Origin: Pseudobdellovibrionaceae bacterium
Lineage (GTDB): Bacteria > Bdellovibrionota > Bdellovibrionia > Bdellovibrionales > JAMPXM01
NCBI GenBank assembly: GCA_913774795.1
Contig: CAJYIL010000739.1
Coordinates: 1-8,445 of the forward strand
Direction: 5' to 3'
Length of the DNA: 8,445 nucleotides
In this document: piece after piece, positions 1 to 6,376 of the stretch
Numbering within the stretch: position 1 is the stretch's first letter
Layout of the letters: the number at the start of each line of letters is the position of its first letter
Position numbers and translations under genes: made by a program
Notes under the pieces: generated by a model
Databases searched by the model: none
Seen by the model: the letters and a program-made list of their open reading frames with translations, nothing else
Told to the model about the DNA's origin: nothing

Positions 1-1175
1 GCGGGAGTAAGAGCGGTTTCACGAGTTTTACGCTCGTTTTTCAGCTGGCGGCTTAACTCTTGATTGAGCTTGTTCAACGAATCTTGCTGAAGTTGCGAAG
101 CTTCGAACTTCTTCTGCGCTTCAGCCCAAACCGCTTGCAGGCTTTCGAACTGGTCGCGAGCGCGTTCCATTTCTGCTTTCGCATCCGTCGCGGCCTTCAT
201 CGCCTGGTCGCGCTCACTGTTAGCCGTCATCGTCTCGGCCGCGAGCTGCTTCGCTTCGCGACGGAATTCGGCGAGTTGCTCCTGAATGATCGCCAACTCT
301 TCCTTCAAAGTTTTTTCCATGTCGCTGTTTTTACGCTCGAGAAGTACGATGCGGTTTTCGGCTTGGGTGCGAGCTGCGACGGCTTCATCCAGACGTGACG
401 CCTTTTCGCGAAGGAGCGAAGATTCGGCGCGAGATTTGATCATGTCGCCTTCGGCCGCGCGAATGCGGTTTTCGTAAGTTTCAACGAGGATGGCTTGATC
501 GGAGTGACTCTTCACGGTCGCAGCCTGTTGCGACTTTTCGGCTTGCGCAAGACGCTCACGAAGATCGCCAATGACCGCCTCGCGCGTACCCAGCTGACGA
601 TCCAAAAAAGAAATGCGCGAACGAGCGTCGACTAACTGGTTTTTAAGACTGTCGATGAACGGGCGTACCCACGCGCGAGTGCGGCGTCGGTAAGCTTGCT
701 CAAACGAAATTCCTGCACGGAGTTCGGCACTTCGTTCTTCGGCGCTTTCGGCGCGGATTTGCGAAATTTCGATTTGCTCGCGGAGCTCTTCCATCTGGAT
801 ATCGAAAGTCTGCGTCTTTTCACGCAAAAGCTCGGTCTTCTCCGACATCACCTGATACTGCGCGATCAAGGAGGCGTGCTCGTTTTTCAGACGGGCGTGC
901 AATCGGTCTTGCTCCATGATTTGCTGTTCAAGCACGGAGTTGCGCCGAATGTTCACCTTCAAGCGCGCCATCAAGTCTTCGTTCTGGCCGATCAAAGTTT
1001 CGACGGTTCCTGAATGCAGAATGTGCGCAGGCAGAGTCGCAAGATTGGGGATCGGAGGAAGATCAAGAGGGAGCGGGACGCTCACCGGGCTCGGACTTTC
1101 TTCCATTTGCACAGAGACCTGCGAGACGACGTGAAAATCTTCGACAGGATCTTGAGCGAAATCTTGAGCGTTCAT
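1..1175 (-). CDS. Large coiled-coil protein, 3' end outside the window
   Basis: Translating the minus strand from the ATG at 1175-1173 gives 391 codons without a stop, running off the left edge. The first ~55 residues are acidic and then proline-rich (PSPVSVPLPLDLPPIPN at about 28-44), probably disordered. From about residue 57 onward it is almost entirely Glu/Gln/Lys/Arg/Ala/Leu-rich helix with heptad character (for example QMEELREQIE near 127-136 and MEKTLKEEL near 286-294), the pattern of a long coiled coil. A basic patch, AYRRRTRAWVRP, at about 161-172 interrupts it. I see no signal peptide or membrane segment, so it is probably cytoplasmic and may be a structural, polarity or scaffold protein. 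The start is supported by GGAGGGG five bases upstream. It is divergent from the 1368 operon. The family is not recognised; coiled coils resemble many unrelated proteins, so no function is assigned. Confidence 0.88.
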   Translation of the reverse strand, partial: MNAQDFAQDPVEDFHVVSQVSVQMEESPSPVSVPLPLDLPPIPNLATLPAHILHSGTVETLIGQNEDLMARLKVNIRRNSVLEQQIMEQDRLHARLKNEHASLIAQYQVMSEKTELLREKTQTFDIQMEELREQIEISQIRAESAEERSAELRAGISFEQAYRRRTRAWVRPFIDSLKNQLVDARSRISFLDRQLGTREAVIGDLRERLAQAEKSQQAATVKSHSDQAILVETYENRIRAAEGDMIKSRAESSLLREKASRLDEAVAARTQAENRIVLLERKNSDMEKTLKEELAIIQEQLAEFRREAKQLAAETMTANSERDQAMKAATDAKAEMERARDQFESLQAVWAEAQKKFEASQLQQDSLNKLNQELSRQLKNERKTRETALTP

Positions 1176-1180
1176 TACAA

Positions 1181-1187
1181 CCCCTCC
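1181..1187 (-). promoter_or_regulatory. Strong ribosome binding site of the coiled-coil gene
   Basis: On the minus strand the sequence reads GGAGGGG, then TTGTA, then ATG. This near-consensus Shine-Dalgarno with 5-base spacing fixes the start at 1175. An ATG that overlaps the motif opens only a four-codon frame ending in TAA and is unlikely to matter. Confidence 0.75.
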
Positions 1188-1252
1188 ATGGGCGGAAATG
1201 TCCGGCGGTCCTTGAGGCAAGGCCAGCAGCCTACGACTTATGTCTTTGGACA

Positions 1253-1282
1253 ATCGTCTCAAAGCGAAGCGCACGCTGTCAA
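1253..1282 (-). promoter_or_regulatory. Candidate sigma-70-type promoter for the coiled-coil gene
   Basis: The minus strand carries a perfect TTGACA (1282-1277), followed after 18 bases by GACGAT (1258-1253). The -35 box is exact. The -10 box matches TATAAT at only three positions, including the important A2 and T6. It would give a leader of roughly 70 bases before the ATG at 1175. This was judged by eye only; the weak -10 keeps confidence low. Confidence 0.3.
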
Positions 1283-1289
1283 AAATTCG

Positions 1290-1320
1290 AGGTCGAGGTC
1301 TGGTTTTAGGTCGGGTCTGG
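1290..1320 (+). repeat. Cluster of GGTC motifs in the divergent intergenic region
   Basis: GGTC occurs on the plus strand at 1291, 1297, 1309 and 1314, and GGTCTGG occurs twice, 17 bases apart (1297 and 1314). The cluster lies just upstream of the TTGACA box of the minus-strand promoter candidate and about 50-75 bases before the ATG at 1368. It could be a regulator binding site serving both directions, or chance in a G-rich leader. The rest of 1176-1367 shows no RNA gene or clear plus-strand promoter. Confidence 0.25.
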
Positions 1321-1367
1321 ATCTCGTCGCTTCAGGCCTCCGTCGAGCTGACCGAAAAGTCAGGAGT

Positions 1368-1964
1368 ATGAGAAGCCAGAATATTGACGTGGCCTTGAAG
1401 GTCGCCGAAGCCCAGCAAGAACGCGAGATGAGCTCTCGCATCTCGGCGCGTATGAAGTCGTCTTTGCGCGAGGCGGGCCTTCGCGACGGCGCTCGTTCTC
1501 TTATTCTCTCGAACGTCGCCGGTGAAAATTACGAAAAAGCGCTCGAGGAACTCGAGCTTTACTCGAAATCGCAGCAAGACTACCCGCAATTTTATGCGCG
1601 CTCGCAGCGTTACCTCGATTACGCCGCCACCTTGATCCAGGCTATTAAAGCCAAGCGCTCGTTTCCCGGCATGCAGCATCTGAGTATGTCGAAACAGCAA
1701 GAGCTCTACGATCGGGCGATGAGTCACTTCGAAGATTTGAAGGCGACACTTCGAAAGGTCGAGAAAATCGAGTCCGAAGTTCGTCTTGACGATGTTCGCT
1801 CGACTGTATGGGTCGTCAAAGCGTCGATGTATTGTCTCTTCGCGGTTCTGGTTTTGGGATTTCTGTTAGAGCTTTCGCGTGGCGTTTTGCCGGCGGCGAG
1901 TATTGTTGTGGATGACACTTTCGGACAGTTGACCAATGCAATCTTCGATAAACTTGGTCTTTAA
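1368..1964 (+). CDS. Hypothetical helical protein with one transmembrane segment
   Basis: The 198-residue protein has a polar, strongly helical N-terminal part (about 1-145, rich in Glu, Lys, Arg, Gln and Ala, with repeated aromatic residues around 65-85). A hydrophobic segment follows at about 147-167 (WVVKASMYCLFAVLVLGFLL), then a ~30-residue tail. There is no signal peptide, so an N-in orientation with most of the protein cytoplasmic is likely. The frame stays open upstream to 1014, but that extension overlaps the opposite gene and its 1188-1367 part is rich in rare AGG codons and SR-type low complexity, so ATG 1368 was chosen. AGGAG precedes it, but only one base away, an unusually tight spacing; GTG 1389 or ATG 1428 are alternatives. 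It overlaps the next gene by 29 bases and is first in a three-gene operon. The family is not recognised. Confidence 0.7.
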   Translation: MRSQNIDVALKVAEAQQEREMSSRISARMKSSLREAGLRDGARSLILSNVAGENYEKALEELELYSKSQQDYPQFYARSQRYLDYAATLIQAIKAKRSFPGMQHLSMSKQQELYDRAMSHFEDLKATLRKVEKIESEVRLDDVRSTVWVVKASMYCLFAVLVLGFLLELSRGVLPAASIVVDDTFGQLTNAIFDKLGL

Positions 1965-3198
1965 ATTCGCCTTTGTCGTTTTATGTGCATCGCGCGCTCT
2001 CGGTGCCGACGCATTTTGCGATGATCCAGAAAAGTACATCTGCAGCCAAAACGAAATCGTCAGCGATCAAGGAACATCCAAAGTCCGCGGTGGATTCCGG
2101 AACCTTCGTCTCGATGATCGAGAACCGATCATGCGTGCCACTCTCCGAAGTCTGGAAACCGCGAATTTGTTGAAAGCTCCGCTCTCGAATTTGACCTACT
2201 TAACCAAGCTTCTTCACCTCGATCCGTGCGATGAAACGAAAAGGGCCAAGTGTATCTCGGAGATCGATGAAAGAATCGCTGATTACGCGTCTCGGGACGT
2301 GATGCTTTTTGAAGAAGAAAAACAAGATCTCTCGCCCATTTTGAGTCTCCGGGAAATCGAGACCATGCGGCAGCTGCCGCTCTTTCAGGCTTACCAGGCG
2401 GCCATCACGAAGGCGTCGAAGACATATCGTCGTTCGCCCGCGCTCGAAAGTCAGGTTCAAAAGAATTTCGGAGAGATGAAAAAGGAATTTGCGAAACTCG
2501 TGCGCGAATGGAATGTGCCCCAAACTTACAAAGCGAAAATGCTTGAGCGAATTAGCTCGATGACTCTTTCGATTAACGGAGAAACGTGTCAGCGCGAGGG
2601 TGTGCCGGTCACCTATGTGCCGAATGCGCGATACCAAGCTTCACAAAACCTCGTCACGGTGTGCGGCGGTCTTTTCATTGCAACGAGCTCGATCTCCTCT
2701 CTGGCTCTCATCGTCGCCCACGAGATGGGACACGCCGTAGGTCCCTGCTTCGCATACAGTTTCGCGCCGGAGGGGACGGCGGCGATACGTGACGGAACGC
2801 TCGAAAAAATTTACGGCGGTCTGCTTTCGTGTCTGCAAGAGAGCGAAGGCGACGCTCGCGCTCCGTCTTTCTGTGACGCCAAATCGAAAGTGAACGAGAG
2901 TTTCGCGGATTGGGCGGGCACTGAGCTGGCTGCGAGATATCTCCCAGGAAAATATCCAACCAAAGCGTCAGAGAATTGGCGAACGCGTTTAGCGGGTGCG
3001 TGGTCGTACGCTTGCGGTCTGAGAGCTGACGATCGACACCCGGCTACGCGTACGAGATTCAACGAGATACTTTTTGCGAATCGCAAAGTGCGATCATTGG
3101 TCAATTGCCCGGTTTCGTCCACGCCAGACTGCGTGATGGGGTCTCCGGTGTCTTCGAAGTCAAAACCCGAATCCACGTCTTCGAAAGGCGTTCGATGA
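1936..3198 (+). CDS. Secreted M13-type (neprilysin-like) zinc metallopeptidase, compact
   Basis: The 420-residue protein begins with a signal peptide (hydrophobic core FKFAFVVLC, cleavage probably after ALG or ADA near residues 23-26), so it should be periplasmic or secreted. The gluzincin motif HEMGH sits at 262-266 (zinc ligands H262 and H266, catalytic E263). ESFAD at 321-325 supplies the third ligand E321 and supporting D325 with the M13 ExxxD spacing. NARY at 230-233, followed by N-x-V, resembles the M13 NA(F/Y)Y substrate-binding edge strand. DRH at 366-368 with R374 six residues after H368 matches the neprilysin His711/Arg717 pair. M13 enzymes are usually ~650-750 residues, so the large N-terminal domain is strongly reduced here. 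The mature chain has 12 cysteines, implying disulfides. The Ser/Lys-rich C-terminal tail looks disordered. The start overlaps the upstream gene and lacks a good Shine-Dalgarno, suggesting translational coupling. Confidence 0.87.
   Translation: MQSSINLVFKFAFVVLCASRALGADAFCDDPEKYICSQNEIVSDQGTSKVRGGFRNLRLDDREPIMRATLRSLETANLLKAPLSNLTYLTKLLHLDPCDETKRAKCISEIDERIADYASRDVMLFEEEKQDLSPILSLREIETMRQLPLFQAYQAAITKASKTYRRSPALESQVQKNFGEMKKEFAKLVREWNVPQTYKAKMLERISSMTLSINGETCQREGVPVTYVPNARYQASQNLVTVCGGLFIATSSISSLALIVAHEMGHAVGPCFAYSFAPEGTAAIRDGTLEKIYGGLLSCLQESEGDARAPSFCDAKSKVNESFADWAGTELAARYLPGKYPTKASENWRTRLAGAWSYACGLRADDRHPATRTRFNEILFANRKVRSLVNCPVSSTPDCVMGSPVSSKSKPESTSSKGVR
3183..3198 (+). promoter_or_regulatory. 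Ribosome binding site and ATGA start/stop overlap
   Basis: GAAAGG (3183-3188) is followed by a 6-base spacer and ATGA (3195-3198), where the ATG of the small secreted gene overlaps the TGA of the peptidase gene. This decides the start of the small gene and indicates translational coupling. Confidence 0.7.
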
Positions 3199-3521
3199 TC
3201 GCAAGCCTTCTTATTTCGTGGTTCGTTTTTGCGGCATCGAATGTGCAAATCATCGAGTACAGCTCTGGCGATAAGATGATTCGTCATGAAATTGAGGGTT
3301 CTACACTCGAGATCATCTCGGGATCGGTGAAACGAAAGCGTCGGCTCACCAAAGACGATCAGCAGTGGGTGACAGAGCGAATCGCGGTCTTACGCCGGTT
3401 GAAGGCAAAGCAGTGCGCTGACCGCGCAACGCTCACGATTCGCGACTCATCTGGCGAATTCATCGTCTGTGGCGATCAAAAAGACGCTCAAGAATTTTTG
3501 AGCGTCCTCGCATCGAAGTAA
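3195..3521 (+). CDS. Small secreted two-cysteine protein, hypothetical
   Basis: The 108-residue protein has a short N-terminal hydrophobic segment (MIASLLISWFVFAAS) that fits a signal peptide cleaved around residue 15. The mature part is ~93 residues, with predicted strands around 17-45, a basic KRKRR patch at 46-50, a helix around 52-72 and two cysteines (C74, C92) that could form one disulfide. The start is well supported: ATGA overlaps the stop of the peptidase gene, and GAAAGG lies six bases upstream. The frame is open upstream to 3105, but that part overlaps the peptidase gene and was rejected. Coupling to the peptidase suggests a partner, inhibitor or chaperone-like role, which is inference only. 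Codons 97-104 also form the terminator hairpin of the opposite gene. The family is not recognised. Confidence 0.78.
   Translation: MIASLLISWFVFAASNVQIIEYSSGDKMIRHEIEGSTLEIISGSVKRKRRLTKDDQQWVTERIAVLRRLKAKQCADRATLTIRDSSGEFIVCGDQKDAQEFLSVLASK
3478..3506 (-). terminator. Intrinsic terminator of the VKOR-DsbA gene inside the convergent gene
   Basis: A perfect 9-bp inverted repeat, GACGCTCAA (3483-3491) and TTGAGCGTC (3498-3506), encloses a 6-base loop. Read on the minus strand it is followed at once by TTTTT (3482-3478), the classic Rho-independent arrangement, and it starts 16 bases beyond the TGA of the VKOR-DsbA gene. In the plus direction no T-run follows, so it should act on minus-strand transcripts only. 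The whole hairpin is coding sequence of the small secreted protein, residues D97 to V104. Confidence 0.85.
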
Positions 3522-3522
3522 A

Positions 3523-4692
3523 TCAAAGCGTCTGATAGGCGCGCTGAAGAACGGGAAGCGCCTGCCCGCCGCTCAATTGTTTGCCGTTGACGTAGATCGT
3601 GGGTGTTCCTTGAAGGTTCAGGTTCGATCCCACGTTGGCCTGTTCTCGGACTGCCGATTTCGCGGCGTCTGAATCTGTGCAGGTTTTAAACTCCGCTTCG
3701 CTCATACTTGCCGCGCGCGCGATGTTCGGCAGATCGGCTTTTACGGCATCCAGGGACGCATAGAGCTCTGGTAGGCCGTAGATGTAATCGTGAACGGCCC
3801 AACCTGATTGTTTGTTTTTCTCCGCGCACCATGAAGCGCGCGCAAGAAGACAAGAAGCGCCGTTTGATTGATTCAGCGACGAGTTGCATTCGCCGTCGAG
3901 GGGCCATGGCTGAAATTCGAAGCGTACATCGGGGTGGGCGGCTACGAACGCGTGCAGCGGAGCCGCCGCATGTTTGCAGTGGATACAGCGGTAATCAGCG
4001 AATTCAACGATCGTCATCTTTGCGTTCGCTGGGCCTTTAACGAGAGGATCAAGCGCTTTGACTTCCTTTGCCGGGGTCGCTTGCCAGTCGCGTACGTAAC
4101 CGTCGTATGCAGCGCGGGCCTCCGGGGAGTCGGCTCCTTGAGCCATCGAGTTGTTGACGACGAATCCGCCGATGAAGAAGACGACCGCGACAACGGCGAG
4201 ACCTTTGAAATCACCGGGGCGCATCGGACCCATATCGCCGCGAACATAAAGCCAAGTGAAGAGCAGAAGTAAGAAAGACAGCACGTAAGCCGAGATGCAA
4301 AACAAACAGAACTGCTGCATGAAAGCGATCGAGATGAAGCCCATCACGACCGAGCCTGCCGCGATGCCACTGGCCGCGATCAAAAGGTTGCGACGAGCGC
4401 CGGATTGCTTTTCGCGATCCGAAAGAAACATCACGACGATCAAAGTCAGAAACGCCAAGTTGGCCATGAAGCCCCAAAGTGCGACCGGCACTCCCAAGAT
4501 CTCAGCCCACTTCGAGGCCGAGACAGCCGAACAGCTGAACTTCTCGCTGATATCGCAGGCCGCCTTCGTGAACTCGCCCGAACGTAAGGCCAAGTGATGA
4601 ACGTAAAGGTAGCCTTGAACAAAGAGAGCGAGGACGGCCATTGCTGCTGCGAGCCAGAGGTGCTTGTTTTTCATGTGGGCGATTGCATCCAA
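3523..4692 (-). CDS. VKOR-DsbA fusion, periplasmic disulfide bond formation
   Basis: The 389-residue protein fuses a vitamin K epoxide reductase-like membrane domain to a DsbA-like thioredoxin fold. Hydrophobic segments lie at about 12-34, 68-90, 103-125, 128-150 and 164-180. The VKOR domain shows the loop cysteines C46 and C54, then a serine and G-V-P (67-69), and the quinone-site CLFC at 129-132. After a linker, the thioredoxin part has the redox motif CIHC at 236-239 and the cis-proline loop GTPTIYVNG at 362-370. Extra cysteines C269, C281, C289 and C338 may form structural disulfides. In this family the DsbA-like part oxidises secreted substrates and is reoxidised by the VKOR part, which passes electrons to quinone, replacing a separate DsbA/DsbB pair. 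The chosen start is TTG 4692, preceded by AGGA seven bases upstream; ATG 4674 (MKNKHLW) is a good-looking alternative but lacks a Shine-Dalgarno. Confidence 0.93.
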   Translation of the reverse strand: MDAIAHMKNKHLWLAAAMAVLALFVQGYLYVHHLALRSGEFTKAACDISEKFSCSAVSASKWAEILGVPVALWGFMANLAFLTLIVVMFLSDREKQSGARRNLLIAASGIAAGSVVMGFISIAFMQQFCLFCISAYVLSFLLLLFTWLYVRGDMGPMRPGDFKGLAVVAVVFFIGGFVVNNSMAQGADSPEARAAYDGYVRDWQATPAKEVKALDPLVKGPANAKMTIVEFADYRCIHCKHAAAPLHAFVAAHPDVRFEFQPWPLDGECNSSLNQSNGASCLLARASWCAEKNKQSGWAVHDYIYGLPELYASLDAVKADLPNIARAASMSEAEFKTCTDSDAAKSAVREQANVGSNLNLQGTPTIYVNGKQLSGGQALPVLQRAYQTL

Positions 4693-4736
4693 TCTTCTTT
4701 CCTAAAGCAATTCTTTTTTGGCACGATGGAAACCAG
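4693..4736. promoter_or_regulatory. Short divergent promoter region between VKOR-DsbA and ChaN-like genes
   Basis: Only 44 bases separate the two divergent starts, so promoters must overlap each other or the gene ends. For the plus strand, TTGCAT (4683-4688) and AGCAAT (4706-4711) with a 17-base spacer are a weak candidate. For the minus strand, TTGTCA (4743-4738) with CAAAAA 17 bases further is equally weak. No operator palindrome is evident. The location is supported by gene layout, the individual boxes hardly at all. Confidence 0.35.
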
Positions 4737-6362
4737 GTGACAAAGAAGACGACTCCGAAAAAATCCGTATTGAAAGCGAGTGATCACAAGCGCAGAGCGC
4801 CTGCTGACCTCGAGTGGGTGAAGACACGTCGTCGACTTCTTTCGCAAGTGAAGCGCGATGTGCGGCAGCGCCTCGGTGAGTCGCAAGGCAGGGACATCAG
4901 TGACTTTAATCTCCGTTACGAGCGCGAACTCAGAAAAGCCTGGACGATCTCGAGCCAAGATGAAGTGCTCCGCAGAATTGGCAATTCAAACCTCGTTTAT
5001 GGGGGCGACTTTCACGCTCTTGAGCAATCTCAGCGAACGCACTTGCGTCTCTTGAGACAAATCTCGAAGCCCGTCGTCTTGGCTCTCGAAAGTTTCCAGG
5101 CATCGGCCCAGAAATATCTCGATGCGTATCTTGAAGGCGAGCTCACGCTCGATGAGTTGCGTGCGAAATCAAACTGGGACCGAGTCTGGGGTTTTTCCTG
5201 GGACCACTATCGTCCGCTCCTTGAGCTCGCCAAGGAGCGCGGCTTTCAACTTTTAGCGTTGAACTCGCGCGCGGGTGTTCACAGTTTGGCTGATCGTGAA
5301 CAGAAGGCGGCGCAAATCATCGCGAGAGCTTGGTCGCCCGATCGGCTCATCTACGTGCTCTTCGGAGATTTGCACTTAGCGCCCGCGCACTTACCATCGA
5401 AAGTGAAGGCGATTCTCAAGGGGCGCGAACGCGCCATGACGATCCATCTTAACAGCGAGCGTGTTTACTTTCAGCTCGCGAGCAAGGGTCTCGAATCAGA
5501 CATCGACGTCGTCAAATTCAACGACTCGAGTTTTTGCATCCTTTCGACTCCTCCGTGGATCAAATGGCAGAGTTATTTGCTATTCCTGGATCGAGCCGCG
5601 ATGGCAGATGAAGATGATCGACTTGACGACGAAAGCGATTTTGACCCGACCGATCAGGTCGCGTTACTCGTGCGTCTGGCGGCGGCCGATCTGAAGATGG
5701 AACCTAAGTTCAAACAGCTCAACGATCTTGCCGTTTACGGCGAGAACGATGAGACGATCTGGCGCGAGGTCGAGAAGCGCTCTGACAACAATGAACGTGT
5801 GATTGCAGGTGAACTCTTGCGCTCAGGGCAGCGATTTTATTTGCCTTCCGGCGGTCTTGCCTATCAACCAAAAGCGACCATCAACTCGGCGGCGGCGATT
5901 GCCGGCCTCTACCTGCACGCGCGTCTGTCTCAGAGGAAGAAGTCGCTCTGGAATTTTCCGGGCGATCTTCGATCTCAAGTTTGGATCGAGGCGGTCAGTT
6001 ATCTGATTTCGAAGATGATCAACCACTCGCGGCGCTCCGAGACGGTCGCGGGCCTCCAAACAAAGCTTCGCGCGCGATCCGGAAACGCCGAGGCGCTTCG
6101 CCTTGCGCTCGACATTCGATTAAGCGAAATGGCGCGATTGCAGTCAGGTCGAGAAAGGCCTCTGCAAATTCGACCACGACAAAGGTCGAGCTATGTCGAA
6201 GCTTCACGCATCTTGGGCGGGATGCTGGGAGAAAGATTGTACCTCGCTTATCGCTCTCGTAAGCTGAAGACTGACACGTTGGTCAATTGGCTTAAGCGCG
6301 ATCCGGGAAGCCGGGCGTTTCTCGACATCTACGATGGAATCGTCGAGCTTGTGATGAACTGA
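4737..6362 (+). CDS. ChaN/Tiki-superfamily protein with uncharacterised C-terminal half
   Basis: The product is 541 residues from GTG 4737, which has GGA six bases upstream; the frame is open back to TTG 4641, but that part overlaps the divergent gene. Residues ~1-60 are basic. Residues ~75-270 resemble the haem-binding uptake (ChaN, DUF399) branch of the Tiki/TraB/EreA-like superfamily: GDFH at 90-93 following a hydrophobic strand (NLVYGGDFH), ALESFQ at 116-121, and a second GDLH at 210-213 after LIYVLF. In this superfamily such Gly-Asp/Glu-x-His and Glu residues form the metal or haem-related site. Known ChaN proteins are lipoproteins or secreted; this one has no signal peptide or lipobox and is probably cytoplasmic. 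An acidic linker (about 290-306, mostly Asp/Glu) leads to a ~230-residue mixed helical C-terminal region that I do not recognise. The GYF gene follows after 14 bases, indicating an operon. Substrate unknown. Confidence 0.85.
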   Translation: MTKKTTPKKSVLKASDHKRRAPADLEWVKTRRRLLSQVKRDVRQRLGESQGRDISDFNLRYERELRKAWTISSQDEVLRRIGNSNLVYGGDFHALEQSQRTHLRLLRQISKPVVLALESFQASAQKYLDAYLEGELTLDELRAKSNWDRVWGFSWDHYRPLLELAKERGFQLLALNSRAGVHSLADREQKAAQIIARAWSPDRLIYVLFGDLHLAPAHLPSKVKAILKGRERAMTIHLNSERVYFQLASKGLESDIDVVKFNDSSFCILSTPPWIKWQSYLLFLDRAAMADEDDRLDDESDFDPTDQVALLVRLAAADLKMEPKFKQLNDLAVYGENDETIWREVEKRSDNNERVIAGELLRSGQRFYLPSGGLAYQPKATINSAAAIAGLYLHARLSQRKKSLWNFPGDLRSQVWIEAVSYLISKMINHSRRSETVAGLQTKLRARSGNAEALRLALDIRLSEMARLQSGRERPLQIRPRQRSSYVEASRILGGMLGERLYLAYRSRKLKTDTLVNWLKRDPGSRAFLDIYDGIVELVMN

Positions 6363-6364
6363 AA

Positions 6365-6369
6365 CGGAG
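6365..6369 (+). promoter_or_regulatory. Ribosome binding site deciding the GTG start of the GYF gene
   Basis: CGGAG lies seven bases before GTG 6377, between the ChaN-like stop at 6362 and the GYF start. It supports GTG as start, which puts the diagnostic WYY of the GYF domain at residues 4-6, the usual N-terminal position. Confidence 0.6.
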
Positions 6370-6376
6370 TTCAGAA

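Noticed and set aside
60..1013. Plus-strand open frames of 63-112 codons across the left end
   Set aside because: They are shadows of the uninterrupted 391-codon minus-strand coiled-coil gene, whose codon pattern and ribosome binding site are convincing.
1014..1367. N-terminal extension of the 1368 gene back to ATG 1014
   Set aside because: It overlaps the coiled-coil gene on the other strand, has no ribosome binding site, and its 1188-1367 part has rare AGG codons and low-complexity SR sequence unlike the real proteins here.
1541..1557. GCTCGAG-GAA-CTCGAGC inverted repeat
   Set aside because: It encodes the helical ALEELEL stretch early in a gene; the symmetry follows from repeated Leu-Glu codons and the 3-base loop and position make a regulatory role unlikely.
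4641..4736. Extension of the ChaN-like protein to TTG 4641
   Set aside because: It would overlap the N-terminus of the divergent VKOR-DsbA gene, leave no room for a promoter and adds no signal peptide; GTG 4737 has a plausible Shine-Dalgarno.
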